Shown: positions 49,556 to 58,034, numbered from the stretch's first letter. The stretch: 64,000 bases of DNA from Hymenobacter armeniacus (GCF_014699055.1 NZ_JACXAC010000002.1:496001-560000), one strand, 5' to 3'. Notes: a model not told the origin generated them from the sequence alone. Numbers and translations are program-made.

Positions 49556-50494
49556 GTGAAACCAATTCTGGAAGCCATCGACGTGCGCAAGGCCTACGCC
49601 AACCACGTCGCCCTCAACGGGGTGAGCCTCGCCATCCCGGAGGGTAGCATTTTCGGCCTGCTCGGGCCCAACGGCGCGGGCAAAACCTCGCTCATCCGCA
49701 TCATCACCCAGATTACGGGCGCCGACGAAGGCGAAATCCGGTTCCGGGGCGAGCGGCTGAACCCGAGCCACATCGCCCAAATCGGCTACCTGCCCGAGGA
49801 GCGCGGCCTCTACAAAAAGATGAAAGTGGGCGAGCAGCTGCTCTATCTGGCCCAATTGCGCGGCCTGAGCCGCTCCGACGCCACGGCGCGCATCAAGCAC
49901 TGGCTCAATCGGTTTGAGATAAAAGAATGGGCCAGCAAAAACGTGGAAGACCTCAGCAAGGGCATGCAGCAGAAGGTGCAGTTCATTGCCACGGTGCTGC
50001 ACGAGCCCAGCCTGATTATTCTGGACGAGCCCTTCTCGGGCTTCGACCCCATCAACGCCAACCTGATTAAGGACGAGATTTTGGAGCTGCGCAAGCAGGG
50101 CGCCACCATCATTTTCTCCACGCACCGCATGGAATCGGTGGAGGAAATGTGCGACAACATTGCCCTGATAAACCGCTCGCGCAAGGTGCTGGACGGGCCC
50201 GTTGGCGTGATTCGCGACCAGTTCAAAACCAACACCTACGAGGTAGAAGGCAAAGGCAAGCTCATCGTGGTGCACCCCGACTTTGAAGTGGTGGAGCAAA
50301 AGGAGCGCGAAAACGGCCATTTCTATGCCCGGGTGCAGCTGCACGCCGGCGTGCGGCCCAACGACCTGCTGCGCTACCTCATCGGGGCGGTGGAAGTGGA
50401 AGCCTTCCGCGAAAAAATTCCGAGCATCAACGAGATTTTCATCCGGCGCGTGCGCGAAACCATGCCCGAAACGCTGGTCGAAGAAACCGTTTAA
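49556..50494 (+). CDS. ABC transporter ATP-binding protein
   Basis: A 312-aa nucleotide-binding subunit of an ABC-2 exporter. Walker A GPNGAGKTS near residue 38, signature 'LSKGMQQKVQF', Walker B 'LIILDEPFSGFDP' and the switch His in 'IIFSTHRMESVE' are intact. The start is GTG at 49556. The C-terminal ~80 residues form the extra domain often seen in this group. The permease gene follows 24 bp later. Substrate unknown; NatA-like Na+ export and antibiotic export are both possible. Confidence 0.9.
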   Translation: MKPILEAIDVRKAYANHVALNGVSLAIPEGSIFGLLGPNGAGKTSLIRIITQITGADEGEIRFRGERLNPSHIAQIGYLPEERGLYKKMKVGEQLLYLAQLRGLSRSDATARIKHWLNRFEIKEWASKNVEDLSKGMQQKVQFIATVLHEPSLIILDEPFSGFDPINANLIKDEILELRKQGATIIFSTHRMESVEEMCDNIALINRSRKVLDGPVGVIRDQFKTNTYEVEGKGKLIVVHPDFEVVEQKERENGHFYARVQLHAGVRPNDLLRYLIGAVEVEAFREKIPSINEIFIRRVRETMPETLVEETV

Positions 50495-50518
50495 TCCTCA
50501 CCGCGAAACCCATTCATC

Positions 50519-51913
50519 ATGGCTTCTAAATTTCTACTCGTTGCCCAACGCGAATACCTCACCCGGGTACGCAAACGGGCCTTTATCATCCTCACGCTGG
50601 CCGTGCCGCTGCTGCTGGCAGGCTTCGGCGTGTTCATCGCCAAAATTGCCAGCTCCGACAACGACACCACCGACGTGGTGGAAGTGCGCGACGATTCCGG
50701 CCTGAACGTGGCCAGCCACTTGGTAAGCACGCCGCAGCTGCGCTTCGAAACCGCCACCGGCACGCTGGCCGACGCCAAAAAGGGCTTCCAGAAAGCCAAG
50801 CACGACGGCCTAGTGTACCTGCCCGCTGGCCTCGACGTGGAGAAGCCCCAGGGCGTGCAGTTCTTCGGCAAGGGCAACATCAGCCTGAAAAAGCAGCTGG
50901 CCGTGGAAAATGCCCTCAACAAGGCGTTTTCGGAATTGAAAATGCAGAAGTCGGGCCTCTCGCAGGACCAGCTCGACCGCCTGCGCTCGAAGGTGGACCT
51001 GCAGGCCATCAGCCTCGACGAGACCGGCAAGGAAGCCGACAGCAACGCCCTGGCCACGTCGGGCACGGCGTATGCGCTGGCGCTGGCCATTTACCTGTTC
51101 ATTTTCATCTACGGCGTGCAGATTATGCGCGGTGTGGGGGAGGAGAAGTCGAGCCGCATCATGGAAGTGATGCTGTCGTCGGTGAAGCCGTTTGACCTGA
51201 TGATGGGCAAGATTGTGGGCATTGCCGCCGTGGGCCTCACGCAGTTCCTGATGTGGGGCCTGTTGTCGTTCGGGGTTAGCTCGGTGCTGCTGCCGATGGT
51301 GACGAAGACGGACAAGCCCAAAACCGAAGTGGCGGCCAGCCCTGCTCCCGATGCGCCAGGAGCGGCCGCAACGACTGCCGACGAGCCGCAAAGCGCCGGC
51401 GAGCGGTTCGACAAGGGCGTGGACAGCTCCACCAAAAACATGGACCCCGGCAAACGGATGAACATTTTCGCCACGCTCGGCAACTTGCCCATCGGCACCA
51501 TCCTGTTCGGTTTCATCATCTACTTCCTGGGCGGCTATCTGCTCTACGGCGCGCTGTTTGGGGCGGTGGGCGCGGCCGTCGACGACCAGACCGATACCCA
51601 GCAGTTCATGTTTCCCATCACCATGCCGCTCATCCTGAGCTACATCGTGGGCGTGTCGGTCATTCTGCGCAACCCCGACGGACCGGTGGCTTTCTGGATG
51701 TCGATGATACCGTTTACCTCGCCCATTGCCATGGTCATTCGCCTGCCGTTTGGCGTGCCGATGTGGCAGCTGGCCTTGTCCATTTTCCTGCTCATCCTGG
51801 GCTTTATTGGCACGGTGTGGGTGGCGGCCCGCATCTACCGCGTGGGCGTGCTGATGTACGGCAAGAAGGTGACGTATAAAGAGCTAGGCAAGTGGATGTT
51901 CTATAAAGGGTAA
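50519..51913 (+). CDS. ABC-2 type transporter permease (NatB/YhaP-like)
   Basis: A 464-aa membrane subunit. One N-terminal TM ('AFIILTLAVPLLLAGFGVFI'), a ~150-residue extracytoplasmic domain, then about five TMs from residue ~180 ('ALALAIYLFIFIYGVQIMRGVGEEKSSRIMEVMLSSV' holds the typical E-E-K-x2-R-I-M-E). A charged, low-complexity insert of ~45 residues (Pro/Ala/Asp-rich) lies at ~265-310 between TMs. It acts with the ATPase encoded upstream. Confidence 0.88.
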   Translation: MASKFLLVAQREYLTRVRKRAFIILTLAVPLLLAGFGVFIAKIASSDNDTTDVVEVRDDSGLNVASHLVSTPQLRFETATGTLADAKKGFQKAKHDGLVYLPAGLDVEKPQGVQFFGKGNISLKKQLAVENALNKAFSELKMQKSGLSQDQLDRLRSKVDLQAISLDETGKEADSNALATSGTAYALALAIYLFIFIYGVQIMRGVGEEKSSRIMEVMLSSVKPFDLMMGKIVGIAAVGLTQFLMWGLLSFGVSSVLLPMVTKTDKPKTEVAASPAPDAPGAAATTADEPQSAGERFDKGVDSSTKNMDPGKRMNIFATLGNLPIGTILFGFIIYFLGGYLLYGALFGAVGAAVDDQTDTQQFMFPITMPLILSYIVGVSVILRNPDGPVAFWMSMIPFTSPIAMVIRLPFGVPMWQLALSIFLLILGFIGTVWVAARIYRVGVLMYGKKVTYKELGKWMFYKG

Positions 51914-51943
51914 ACAATCAGGCTTGCCTGACGAACTTTGAAC

Positions 51944-52034
51944 GTCATGCTGGGCTTGTCGAAGCATCTCTACCGCGGAGAGTAACCAATTACTGCTGCG
52001 GTAGAGATGCTTCGACAAGCCCAGCATGACGTTC
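51944..52034. repeat. Intergenic inverted repeat (GTCATGCTGGGC hairpin)
   Basis: Near-perfect inverted arms of about 35 bp start gtcatgctgggcttgtcg on the left and end with its complement. The inner part (aagcatctctaccgc) is the same as in the copy at 380-469, while the outer gcgcagtcg is replaced by gcttgtcg. It lies between the ABC permease and the ChaN-like gene. Confidence 0.85.
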
Positions 52035-52059
52035 TTTTATAATCACACCCGCTCATTCC

Positions 52060-52944
52060 ATGCGATTCCTTCGCCTCACTAGCTTCCTGTTGCTTCTCAT
52101 CGGCCTCGCCAGCTTCGTGGGCGACCGGCCGGCCTACCGCCTTTTCACCGCCACCGGCCAGGCAGCCGACTACGACCAGATGCTGGCCGAGCTGGCCCAA
52201 GCCGACGTGGTGCTCTTCGGCGAGCAGCACAACGATGCCCTGGCCCACTGGCTGGAACTGCAGGTGGCCAAAGACCTGCTGAAGCTGAAGAAGCCCGGCC
52301 AACTGGTGCTGGGTATGGAGATGTTTGAGCGCGACGTACAGCCGCTGGTGGCGCAATACGCCGTCGGCATGCTGGCCGATACGACCTTCGAGCGCCTGGC
52401 CCGCCCGTGGCCCAACTACGGCACCGACTACCGCCCGCTGCTGCAGTTTGTCCGCGACAAGAAGATTCCTGTTATCGGCACCAATGCCCCGCGGCCCTTC
52501 GCCCGGGTAGTGGCCCAGCGCAGCCTCACGGCCCTCGATAACCTGCCCGCTACCGACCGCGCCCTGCTGGCGCCACTGCCGCTGAAGGTGGACTACGACC
52601 TGCCCGGCTACAAAAACATGGCGGCCATGTTTGGCGGCGCGGGCAGCGCCCACGGCGGCGGGGCCCAGAACATCATTCAGGCCCAGGCTTTGAAGGACGC
52701 CACCATGGCCCATTTCATAGCCGCCAGCCGCCAGCCCGGCCAAACCCTGCTGCACTTCAACGGCAGCTACCATTCCGACCACCACGACGGCATTGTGGCC
52801 TACCTGCGCCAATACGCGCCCAAGCTGCGCGTGCGCACCCTGAGCGTGGTGACGCAGGAGCAGCTGCAGACGCTGGAAAAGGAGCAGCTGAATGTGGCCG
52901 ATTACGTGGTGGTGGTGCCGGCCGACGCTAGTAAGACCTACTAA
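52060..52944 (+). CDS. ChaN-family (PF04187-type) putative haem-binding/Tiki-like protein
   Basis: A 294-aa protein with an N-terminal hydrophobic signal (LTSFLLLLIGLASF) and no lipobox Cys. Family marks are VVLFGEQHNDALAH, 'LVLGMEMFERDVQPL' and the later HFNGSYHSDHHDGI with its His cluster. ChaN in Campylobacter binds haem and is linked to iron uptake; some relatives look like metalloproteases. Likely periplasmic or surface-exposed. Regulation by iron is not visible here. Confidence 0.82.
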   Translation: MRFLRLTSFLLLLIGLASFVGDRPAYRLFTATGQAADYDQMLAELAQADVVLFGEQHNDALAHWLELQVAKDLLKLKKPGQLVLGMEMFERDVQPLVAQYAVGMLADTTFERLARPWPNYGTDYRPLLQFVRDKKIPVIGTNAPRPFARVVAQRSLTALDNLPATDRALLAPLPLKVDYDLPGYKNMAAMFGGAGSAHGGGAQNIIQAQALKDATMAHFIAASRQPGQTLLHFNGSYHSDHHDGIVAYLRQYAPKLRVRTLSVVTQEQLQTLEKEQLNVADYVVVVPADASKTY

Positions 52945-52971
52945 TTCCGAGTCGCGCCACCCTCATGCTTT

Positions 52972-53454
52972 ATGAGCCAATACGCCTTCGAAACCCCTGA
53001 ATTTGGTCTTGACGAGCAAGGCCTGCACCGGCTGCGCAGTCGGTTTGCGTTTGAACACATTGGGTACTCGGAATTGCGCGAGGCCAATGTTACCAGAGGC
53101 AAATCGGTGCAAAACTGGGTCGTGCTGCTGGTGGTGGGCCTGCTCTGCCTCGGTTTTTCAGTTTTCACCGCCAATCGGCTGTTGATGTTTCTGTTGTACG
53201 GGCGTGGTCATTTTTACGTCGAAACCTTGGTAACGCCCCTCATTCCCGGCGCCATCGGGATTGCTGCCATCTGGCAGGCGCTGAGAGTGACGGACATCCT
53301 GGTGGTGCGCACCGGACGCCGCCGATTGGTTTTCCCCCTCGATACCCTGAAAGAAGGCCGAGATGCAATGGCTCTGGCAAGCTACCTCGCCAAGCGCGTG
53401 CCAAGGCAAATGCAACGGCTCAACCAGCCGTTTCAACAAATCGGAAGACCGTAA
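52972..53454 (+). CDS. Membrane protein of unknown function
   Basis: A 160-aa protein with a ~50-residue polar N-terminus, then two hydrophobic helices ('WVVLLVVGLLCLGFSVFTA' and 'TPLIPGAIGIAAIWQAL') and a basic C-terminus with 'VVRTGRRRLVFPLDTL'. I do not recognise the family; it resembles small membrane proteins with a PH-like tail found in Bacteroidota. It begins 27 bp after the ChaN-like gene and may be co-transcribed. Confidence 0.5.
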   Translation: MSQYAFETPEFGLDEQGLHRLRSRFAFEHIGYSELREANVTRGKSVQNWVVLLVVGLLCLGFSVFTANRLLMFLLYGRGHFYVETLVTPLIPGAIGIAAIWQALRVTDILVVRTGRRRLVFPLDTLKEGRDAMALASYLAKRVPRQMQRLNQPFQQIGRP

Positions 53455-53497
53455 CTTGCAGCCCCTATTTCAGGCAAATTGACCTTAAGGCGAATCC

Positions 53498-54004
53498 ATG
53501 CAGGACCCCAACACCGAAAAACAAGCCCTTTTCCAGCAAATAGCCGCCCAACTGCAGCAGCAGGGCTTCACCATTGCCAAGGAAGACCCCACGCGCCCCT
53601 GGGGTGGTTTTTTCGTGATTGACGAAGACCAGGCGCAGCAATTTGCCGATACCTATTTCAATGGCCTGTCGGTTGATAACCTGCGCATTGCGGGCAAGCT
53701 GAGCCCCAAGGTGCTGGTAGTGGCGCCGCACCAGCGTCTGAGCTGGCAGTACCACCACCGCCGTGCCGAAATCTGGCAGGTGGTGCAGGGCCCGGTGGGC
53801 GTGGCCACCAGCGACACCGACGAGCAGGGCGAGGTGAAAACCCATCAGGTGGGCGAGCGCATTGTGCTGAAGCAGGGCGAGCGCCACCGCCTGGTAGGCC
53901 TGAAAGACTGGGGCGTGCTGGCCGAAATCTGGCAGCACACCGACGCCGCCAATCCTTCGGACGAGGACGACATCGTGCGCGTGCAGGACGACTTCGGCCG
54001 CTAG
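53498..54004 (+). CDS. Cupin protein resembling the mannose-6-phosphate isomerase type II domain
   Basis: A 168-aa single-domain cupin. The segment 'LVVAPHQRLSWQYHHRRAEIWQVVQGPVGV' has the metal-binding His/Glu set (H-x-H-x4-E equivalent), 'GERIVLKQGERHRLVG' supplies the last His, and 'EDDIVRVQDDFGR' closes it as in the C-terminal domain of ManC-type enzymes (E-x-DI-R-x2-D-x-F-G-R). It lacks a nucleotidyltransferase domain. It may be a stand-alone sugar-phosphate isomerase; position far from the glycan locus gives no extra support. Confidence 0.72.
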   Translation: MQDPNTEKQALFQQIAAQLQQQGFTIAKEDPTRPWGGFFVIDEDQAQQFADTYFNGLSVDNLRIAGKLSPKVLVVAPHQRLSWQYHHRRAEIWQVVQGPVGVATSDTDEQGEVKTHQVGERIVLKQGERHRLVGLKDWGVLAEIWQHTDAANPSDEDDIVRVQDDFGR

Positions 54005-54025
54005 TCTGCGGGGAGAAGAAATACG

Positions 54026-54053
54026 AAAAGCCCGGCACCGCCGGACTTTTTTT
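54026..54053. terminator. Bidirectional-looking terminator between the cupin and antitoxin-like genes
   Basis: Stem aaagcccggc / gccggacttt with a mismatch, a short accg loop, and T and A tracts on both sides. It sits between the convergent cupin and antitoxin-like genes and could end both transcripts. Confidence 0.65.
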
Positions 54054-54091
54054 GTACAGTGCAAGTCGCGTTTTTTGGAGGCGCCGCTTGG

Positions 54092-54274
54092 CTATTCTTC
54101 GCTGGGCTTCGCTTTTTTCAGCGCGTCGGCCAGCGACTGCTGGAGCTTGGCGCCCGAGTCGGCCGGGGCCTCTTCGGTGATGTTGTACTGCTTTTGCAGG
54201 CGCTCCCATTCTTCGATGGGGATGAAGACGCCGGTTATTTTTCCTTTGTCATCGGAGAGATATTTAATGTCCAT
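54092..54274 (-). CDS. Antitoxin-like small protein (no toxin partner seen)
   Basis: A 60-aa protein starting 'MDIKYLSDDKGKITGVFIPIEEWERLQ', a pattern common to small Bacteroidota proteins of the prevent-host-death/antitoxin-like kind; the acidic linker and helical C-terminus ('KLQQSLADALKKAK') agree. ATG 54274 was chosen because the longer frame from 54862 overlaps the acylase gene. No RelE/ParE- or PIN-type gene lies next to it: upstream is the acylase, downstream the cupin. It may be solitary. Confidence 0.6.
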   Translation of the reverse strand: MDIKYLSDDKGKITGVFIPIEEWERLQKQYNITEEAPADSGAKLQQSLADALKKAKPSEE

Positions 54275-54315
54275 GGGCTGAGCGAGTGAAGTGAGAAATA
54301 ATAGAGCGGAAGCGA

Positions 54316-56529
54316 CTACTCGCCTGGATGGTAAGTTTTCTCCGTGTGGGCCTTTACGTCTTCGGGGTAGAAGCGCACTTCTTTGAAGCGGCCGTTGGCG
54401 TACAAATCGGCCTGGTCGGTGAAATGCGGCGTGCCCGGCCGGCTGCTCTGGCCCCCCGTCACCACGGAGCGCGCCGTGATGCGCGGCCCGAACTCCACCA
54501 CCGCCACGAAGCTGTTGCCCACGTTGCCGTAGCGCTTTTTGGTGCCGGGGTAGGTGCGCGCCCCAAACGCGGCCAGCGAGCCCCAGGCCGACGACGTAAA
54601 CGCCACCGGCAGGCTGGTCTGCTGGTCGTCGTACGTTTCCTGCACCTTGCCGGTGAGGCGCTGGAAGCGGTTGACGTCGCCCCAGGGCATTTTCCAGGTG
54701 CCAAAGTCGCGGGTCAGGTCGTCGAGGGCTTCGGTGAGGGCAGCCACTTTTTCGGCCGGACTGGTGTCGGCCAGGGCAAACTTGGTGAAGCTGATGTAGT
54801 CGAGTTGCGGCTGGGCGGCGGGCACCCGGGCGCGGGCCTTGGCCAGCAGCCGCTCGGCCCAATAGATGGCCACGGTTTGGGCCACCGAGGTTTTGCTGTA
54901 GTTGTGGTTCCAGGCGCGCAGCACCTGCACGGCCTCGTCGAGGGCCGGGGCCGCGGCCTTTTCGGCCGAGGTGGGCTGGTAGGCCGTGAGCAGCGGCGGC
55001 AGCATGTCGTCGAAGGCGGTGAGGTGCGGGTCGTCGGCGGCGGCAATCAACGTGTCGAGGCTGAATACGGCTTTGCGGCTGAGCACGCGCACGGCGTTGA
55101 GGCCACGGTAGTTTTCGGCATCGGGCGCCATGTATTTCGGATACTTAGCCGCCACCGGGCTGCTGCCGGGGCCCGACACGGTGTAGGGCGTAGAGTTGCA
55201 GTTCTGAATGAAGCCGCTGGCGGGGTTGTGCACCTGCACCAGCTCGTTCACGCCGTGGAAGCCCTTCCACTCGGTGGCGGGGTTGCTGCCGTCCACGGGC
55301 TGGCTCCAGTCAAATTTGGCGTCGCGACGGGGCATAAAATTGCCGTGCCAATAGGCAATGCTGCCCTTGCTGTCGGCAAAAACCGTGTTGTTGGACGCGT
55401 TGCCGTTCAGCTTCATTACTTCCTGAAAACTGGTGTAGCCCGTGGCTTTGGTGCGCAGATACGACTGCTGCAAGGCCGCCAGCGGCTCGTTCATCATGCG
55501 CACGGCCACCCATTGCTGGTCGGTTTTCTGGCCCACGATGGGGCCGTGGTGCGTGCGGTAAATGGTGAATTCTTTGCGCAGCATCCGGTCGCCGTCGCGG
55601 TACGGCAACGACACTTTCTCTACCTGCACGGGCCGCAGTTTGCCGCCGTATTTGTAGAAAAACGCCCCGTTCTTCTTCTCAATGGCTTCCAGGTATTCGT
55701 CCATCGAGTCGGCTTGGCTGGAAGTGTGCATCCAGCCGCAGTGCTCATTAAAGCCCTGGTACACAAAAAACTGGCCCCAGGTCACGGCGCCGTAGGCATT
55801 CAGGCCCTGCTGGCTCACCATCTGCACCTCAGAGCGGAAGTAAAACGAGGTGTGCGGGTTGATGAGCAGCAGGGCGTGGCCGTTGGCCGTTTTAGCGGGC
55901 GCAATGGCGAAACCGTTGGAGCCGGTGGGCTCCCGGTCCTTCTTCTCGAAGTCGGTGTCTATCCACGGGCTGGATTTCTTCTGGCTGTAAAAGGCCTTTA
56001 GCCGCTCCATGCTCACCACGCTGATGTTGCCCCCAATGCTGCCCTCGCTGAACATGAGCGGCATCCAGGGCTGGAAGCGGCGCAGCAGCTTGGGCCGCAC
56101 GGTGGGGTGGGTGGCAAGGTAGTAGTTGGTGCCCGCCGCGAAGGCGTCGAGCAGCTTCTTCATCTCGGGCGGGCTCTTGCGGTAAATGGCCAGGGCCTGG
56201 GTGCTGTCCATGAACAAGCGGGCCCGCAAGTCGTGGTAGAGCGCCGCTTCGCCGTCCACTTCGGCCTGGCGACCAATGGCATCGAGATAGTTAGCCTCTA
56301 CGCGCTCAAAATCGTCCTCGCACTGCGTATACAGCAGGCCAAACACCGCGTCGGCGTCGGTTTTGCCATAGATGTGCGGCACGCCCCAGGTGTCGCGCGT
56401 GATGCTCACCTGCTGGGCCTGCTGCTTCCAGCGGGCCAGCTCCGGGGCCGTGAATTTCTGGGCCTGGGCGGCGGCGCCGGCCAGCAATGCCGGCAGTACT
56501 AAGAAATAGCGAACGGAGAAAAAGCGCAT
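54316..56529 (-). CDS. Penicillin-acylase-family Ntn hydrolase (acyl-homoserine-lactone-acylase-like)
   Basis: A 737-aa exported enzyme with a signal peptide (VRYFLVLPALLAGAAAQAQ). It should self-cleave before Ser204 in PTGSNGFAIAP to give small and large subunits; 'NPHTSFYFRSE' and 'YGAVTWGQFFVYQGFNEHCGWMHT' follow as in PvdQ/QuiP-type acylases. The exact acyl substrate, including whether it degrades signalling lactones, cannot be told. The antitoxin-like gene starts 41 bp after its stop. A -7-like TACTTTCG lies only 5 bp above the ATG and is not called. Confidence 0.85.
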   Translation of the reverse strand: MRFFSVRYFLVLPALLAGAAAQAQKFTAPELARWKQQAQQVSITRDTWGVPHIYGKTDADAVFGLLYTQCEDDFERVEANYLDAIGRQAEVDGEAALYHDLRARLFMDSTQALAIYRKSPPEMKKLLDAFAAGTNYYLATHPTVRPKLLRRFQPWMPLMFSEGSIGGNISVVSMERLKAFYSQKKSSPWIDTDFEKKDREPTGSNGFAIAPAKTANGHALLLINPHTSFYFRSEVQMVSQQGLNAYGAVTWGQFFVYQGFNEHCGWMHTSSQADSMDEYLEAIEKKNGAFFYKYGGKLRPVQVEKVSLPYRDGDRMLRKEFTIYRTHHGPIVGQKTDQQWVAVRMMNEPLAALQQSYLRTKATGYTSFQEVMKLNGNASNNTVFADSKGSIAYWHGNFMPRRDAKFDWSQPVDGSNPATEWKGFHGVNELVQVHNPASGFIQNCNSTPYTVSGPGSSPVAAKYPKYMAPDAENYRGLNAVRVLSRKAVFSLDTLIAAADDPHLTAFDDMLPPLLTAYQPTSAEKAAAPALDEAVQVLRAWNHNYSKTSVAQTVAIYWAERLLAKARARVPAAQPQLDYISFTKFALADTSPAEKVAALTEALDDLTRDFGTWKMPWGDVNRFQRLTGKVQETYDDQQTSLPVAFTSSAWGSLAAFGARTYPGTKKRYGNVGNSFVAVVEFGPRITARSVVTGGQSSRPGTPHFTDQADLYANGRFKEVRFYPEDVKAHTEKTYHPGE

Positions 56530-56544
56530 GGCACGAAAGTAAAC

Positions 56545-56577
56545 GAAAAAGCCCCGGCTGGTGGGCCGGGGCTTTTT
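56545..56577. terminator. Rho-independent terminator below the Fe-S carrier gene
   Basis: Stem aaaaagccccggc / ggccggggcttttt with a 5-base loop, flanked by A and T tracts, so it can act in either direction. On the - strand it ends the Fe-S carrier transcript before the acylase gene. Confidence 0.8.
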
Positions 56578-56584
56578 GACTCTG

Positions 56585-56673
56585 CTGTCATCCTGAGCGC
56601 AGCGAAGGACCTTCTCACGTTTGAACGACTTGTTCAGGCTTGATAGGGTCCTTCGCTGCGCTCAGGATGACAG
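56585..56673. repeat. Intergenic inverted repeat (GTCATCCTGAGC hairpin), copy 2
   Basis: Perfect 27-bp inverted arms at 56585-56611 and 56647-56673 start ctgtcatcctgagcg. It is a shorter version of the element at 43979-44091; the interior shares tcacgtt and cttgttcag with that copy. It lies 8 bp from the terminator and 15 bp from the end of the Fe-S carrier gene. Confidence 0.9.
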
Positions 56674-56687
56674 ACGATGATAAATGC

Positions 56688-57035
56688 TTACGCCGAAAAC
56701 GACGAGCCGCAGCCGCAGGTGCTCTTGGCCTGGGGGTTGTTGAAGACGAAGCCGCGGGCGTTGAGGCCGTCCTGGAAGTCGACTTCCATGCCCAGCACGT
56801 ACATGGCGTGCTTCTTATCCATGATGAGCTTGAGGCCGTCGAGGTCGTAGGTCTCGTCGGCGTCTTTGGCTTTGTCGAAACCCAGCAGGTAGCTCATGCC
56901 CGAGCAGCCGCCGCCCTGCACACCAATGCGCAGGCCGTAGTCGGCCGGGACGTTCTTTTCCTGAATGATGTTTTTCACTTCGACCAGGGCGCGGTCGGTG
57001 AGGCTAATGGGGGCGAGGGTGGCAACAGCAGCCAT
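56688..57035 (-). CDS. A-type iron-sulfur carrier (HesB/IscA/SufA/ErpA family)
   Basis: A 115-aa cytosolic protein that carries [Fe-S] clusters to apo-enzymes. The three conserved cysteines are present: Cys44 in GGGCSGMSYLLGF and Cys107/Cys109 in the C-terminal TCGCGSSF. 'GLRIGVQGGG' and 'LNARGFVFNNPQA' complete the pattern. A - strand TATCTTTG box lies 31 bp above the ATG. Confidence 0.93.
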   Translation of the reverse strand: MAAVATLAPISLTDRALVEVKNIIQEKNVPADYGLRIGVQGGGCSGMSYLLGFDKAKDADETYDLDGLKLIMDKKHAMYVLGMEVDFQDGLNARGFVFNNPQAKSTCGCGSSFSA

Positions 57036-57065
57036 GTGAAAGTCGATTTAAAGAGAGATGGATAG

Positions 57066-57073
57066 CAAAGATA
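57066..57073 (-). promoter_or_regulatory. -7 promoter box (TATCTTTG) upstream of the Fe-S carrier gene
   Basis: On the - strand this reads TATCTTTG, matching TAnnTTTG, 30 bp before the ATG at 57035. No -33 TTG at the usual place. Confidence 0.55.
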
Positions 57074-57191
57074 CGGCAGCCGGTCGTGGGTTGTGCGCGG
57101 TTGTTTCGGGGGGTAAACAGCAGTTGGGGGCCGGCGGTTCACGGCGTAAGTTTGCGCAATAGCGCCTTGCGGCGCGCGTTTAACCAAACCG

Positions 57192-57275
57192 GTCATGCCG
57201 GGCGCCGCGCAGCATTGCGCGTGGGGTAACTAGTTAGCTAAAGCACGCGTGATGCTACGCGGCGCCCGGCATGAC
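57192..57275. repeat. Intergenic inverted repeat (GTCATGCCGGGC hairpin)
   Basis: Perfect 18-bp arms at 57192-57209 and 57258-57275 start gtcatgccgggcgccg; complementarity extends further inward with mismatches (gcattgcgcgt with acgcgtgatgc). A member of the same GTCAT...ATGAC class, between the Fe-S carrier and the gene at 57302. Confidence 0.85.
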
Positions 57276-57301
57276 GTTCAGTAAATCTGACAACTTAACT
57301 A

Positions 57302-57838
57302 ATGGATTCGACCACCTATTTCTACGACCTGCTCAAAATCATTCTGCCCGCGCTAATCGTGGCCGGGGCCATTTATTTCCTGTTCAAAGAGTTTCTGGAA
57401 AAAGAGCAGCAGCGCCGCCTCATCGAGCTGCGGCTCGAAAGCAATAAAACCACGCTGCCCCTGCGCCTGCAGGCCTACGAGCGCGCCATCCTGTTTCTGG
57501 AGCGCATTTCGCCCAACAATATTCTGGTGCGCTTGAGCAGCGCCGGTTCCACCGCGCCGGAGTTTCACCGCCTGCTGCAGCAGGAAATCCGGGCCGAGTA
57601 CGAGCACAACCTCTCGCAGCAGCTCTACATCTCGGCCGACGCCTGGACGCTGGTGAAGGAAGCCAAAGAAAACGTGCTCACCATGGTAAACCGCGCCTTC
57701 CACGGCATCCAGAATCCCGCTCAGGCCCGTGGCACCGAGCTGGCCAAGCGCATTCTGGAAGGCCTGATGATGGACGGCGCCGAGCCCACTGCCCAAGCCA
57801 TTGCGGTGGTGAAGAACGAGGCGGCGAGCTTGTTTTAG
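57302..57838 (+). CDS. Conserved membrane-anchored protein (DUF7935-like)
   Basis: A 178-aa protein with an N-terminal TM helix (IILPALIVAGAIYFLFKEFL) followed by a charged, helical region ('EKEQQRRLIELRLESNKTTLPLRLQAYERAILFLERISPNN'), which I know as a pattern conserved in Bacteroidota without assigned function. Membrane-attached with the bulk in the cytosol. No operon partner: a hairpin repeat precedes and a terminator follows. Confidence 0.72.
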   Translation: MDSTTYFYDLLKIILPALIVAGAIYFLFKEFLEKEQQRRLIELRLESNKTTLPLRLQAYERAILFLERISPNNILVRLSSAGSTAPEFHRLLQQEIRAEYEHNLSQQLYISADAWTLVKEAKENVLTMVNRAFHGIQNPAQARGTELAKRILEGLMMDGAEPTAQAIAVVKNEAASLF

Positions 57839-57846
57839 GAATCAGC

Positions 57847-58034
57847 TGTCATTGCGAGCGCAGCGAAGCAATCCGTCCTGGTCGCAGCAACCAGCCTTTT
57901 AATGTGAAAAGCCCCGGCACTATGCAGTGCCGGGGCTTTTTGATTGGGTTAGCGCATCTCAAGGCTGGTCGCGCAGAGAGAAAGGATTAGCTACGCTGAA
58001 CTTCGTTTGCCACGGGCTGCGCCCTCGCAATGAC
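57847..58034. repeat. Intergenic inverted repeat (GTCATTGCGAGC type) enclosing a terminator
   Basis: The left end reads gtcattgcgagcgcagcg at 57850 and the right end ctgcgccctcgcaatgac at 58016-58033, complementary apart from an extra C. The terminator at 57906-57942 sits inside. This is the third sequence version of the GTCAT...ATGAC class, and the arms are farther apart (about 150 bp) than in the others. Confidence 0.7.
57906..57942. terminator. Rho-independent terminator between convergent genes
   Basis: Perfect stem aaaagccccggcac / gtgccggggctttt with a 6-base loop and A and T tracts on both sides. It serves the + strand gene ending at 57838 and may also serve the - strand bshA ending at 58045. 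Confidence 0.9.

Noticed and set aside
53498-54004. Cupin called as a full mannose-1-phosphate guanylyltransferase/isomerase (ManC)
   Set aside because: Only the isomerase-type cupin domain is present; there is no nucleotidyltransferase domain.
54328-56001. A 557-codon + strand open frame
   Set aside because: Antisense to the acylase gene, whose active-site and signal-peptide motifs are clear.
56534-56541. - strand TACTTTCG above the acylase gene as a -7 box
   Set aside because: One mismatch to TAnnTTTG and only 5 bp from the ATG, leaving no leader.
43979-58034. GTCAT repeats considered as a CRISPR array
   Set aside because: Copies are kilobases apart, palindromic over their length, of several versions, and there are no spacers or cas genes.
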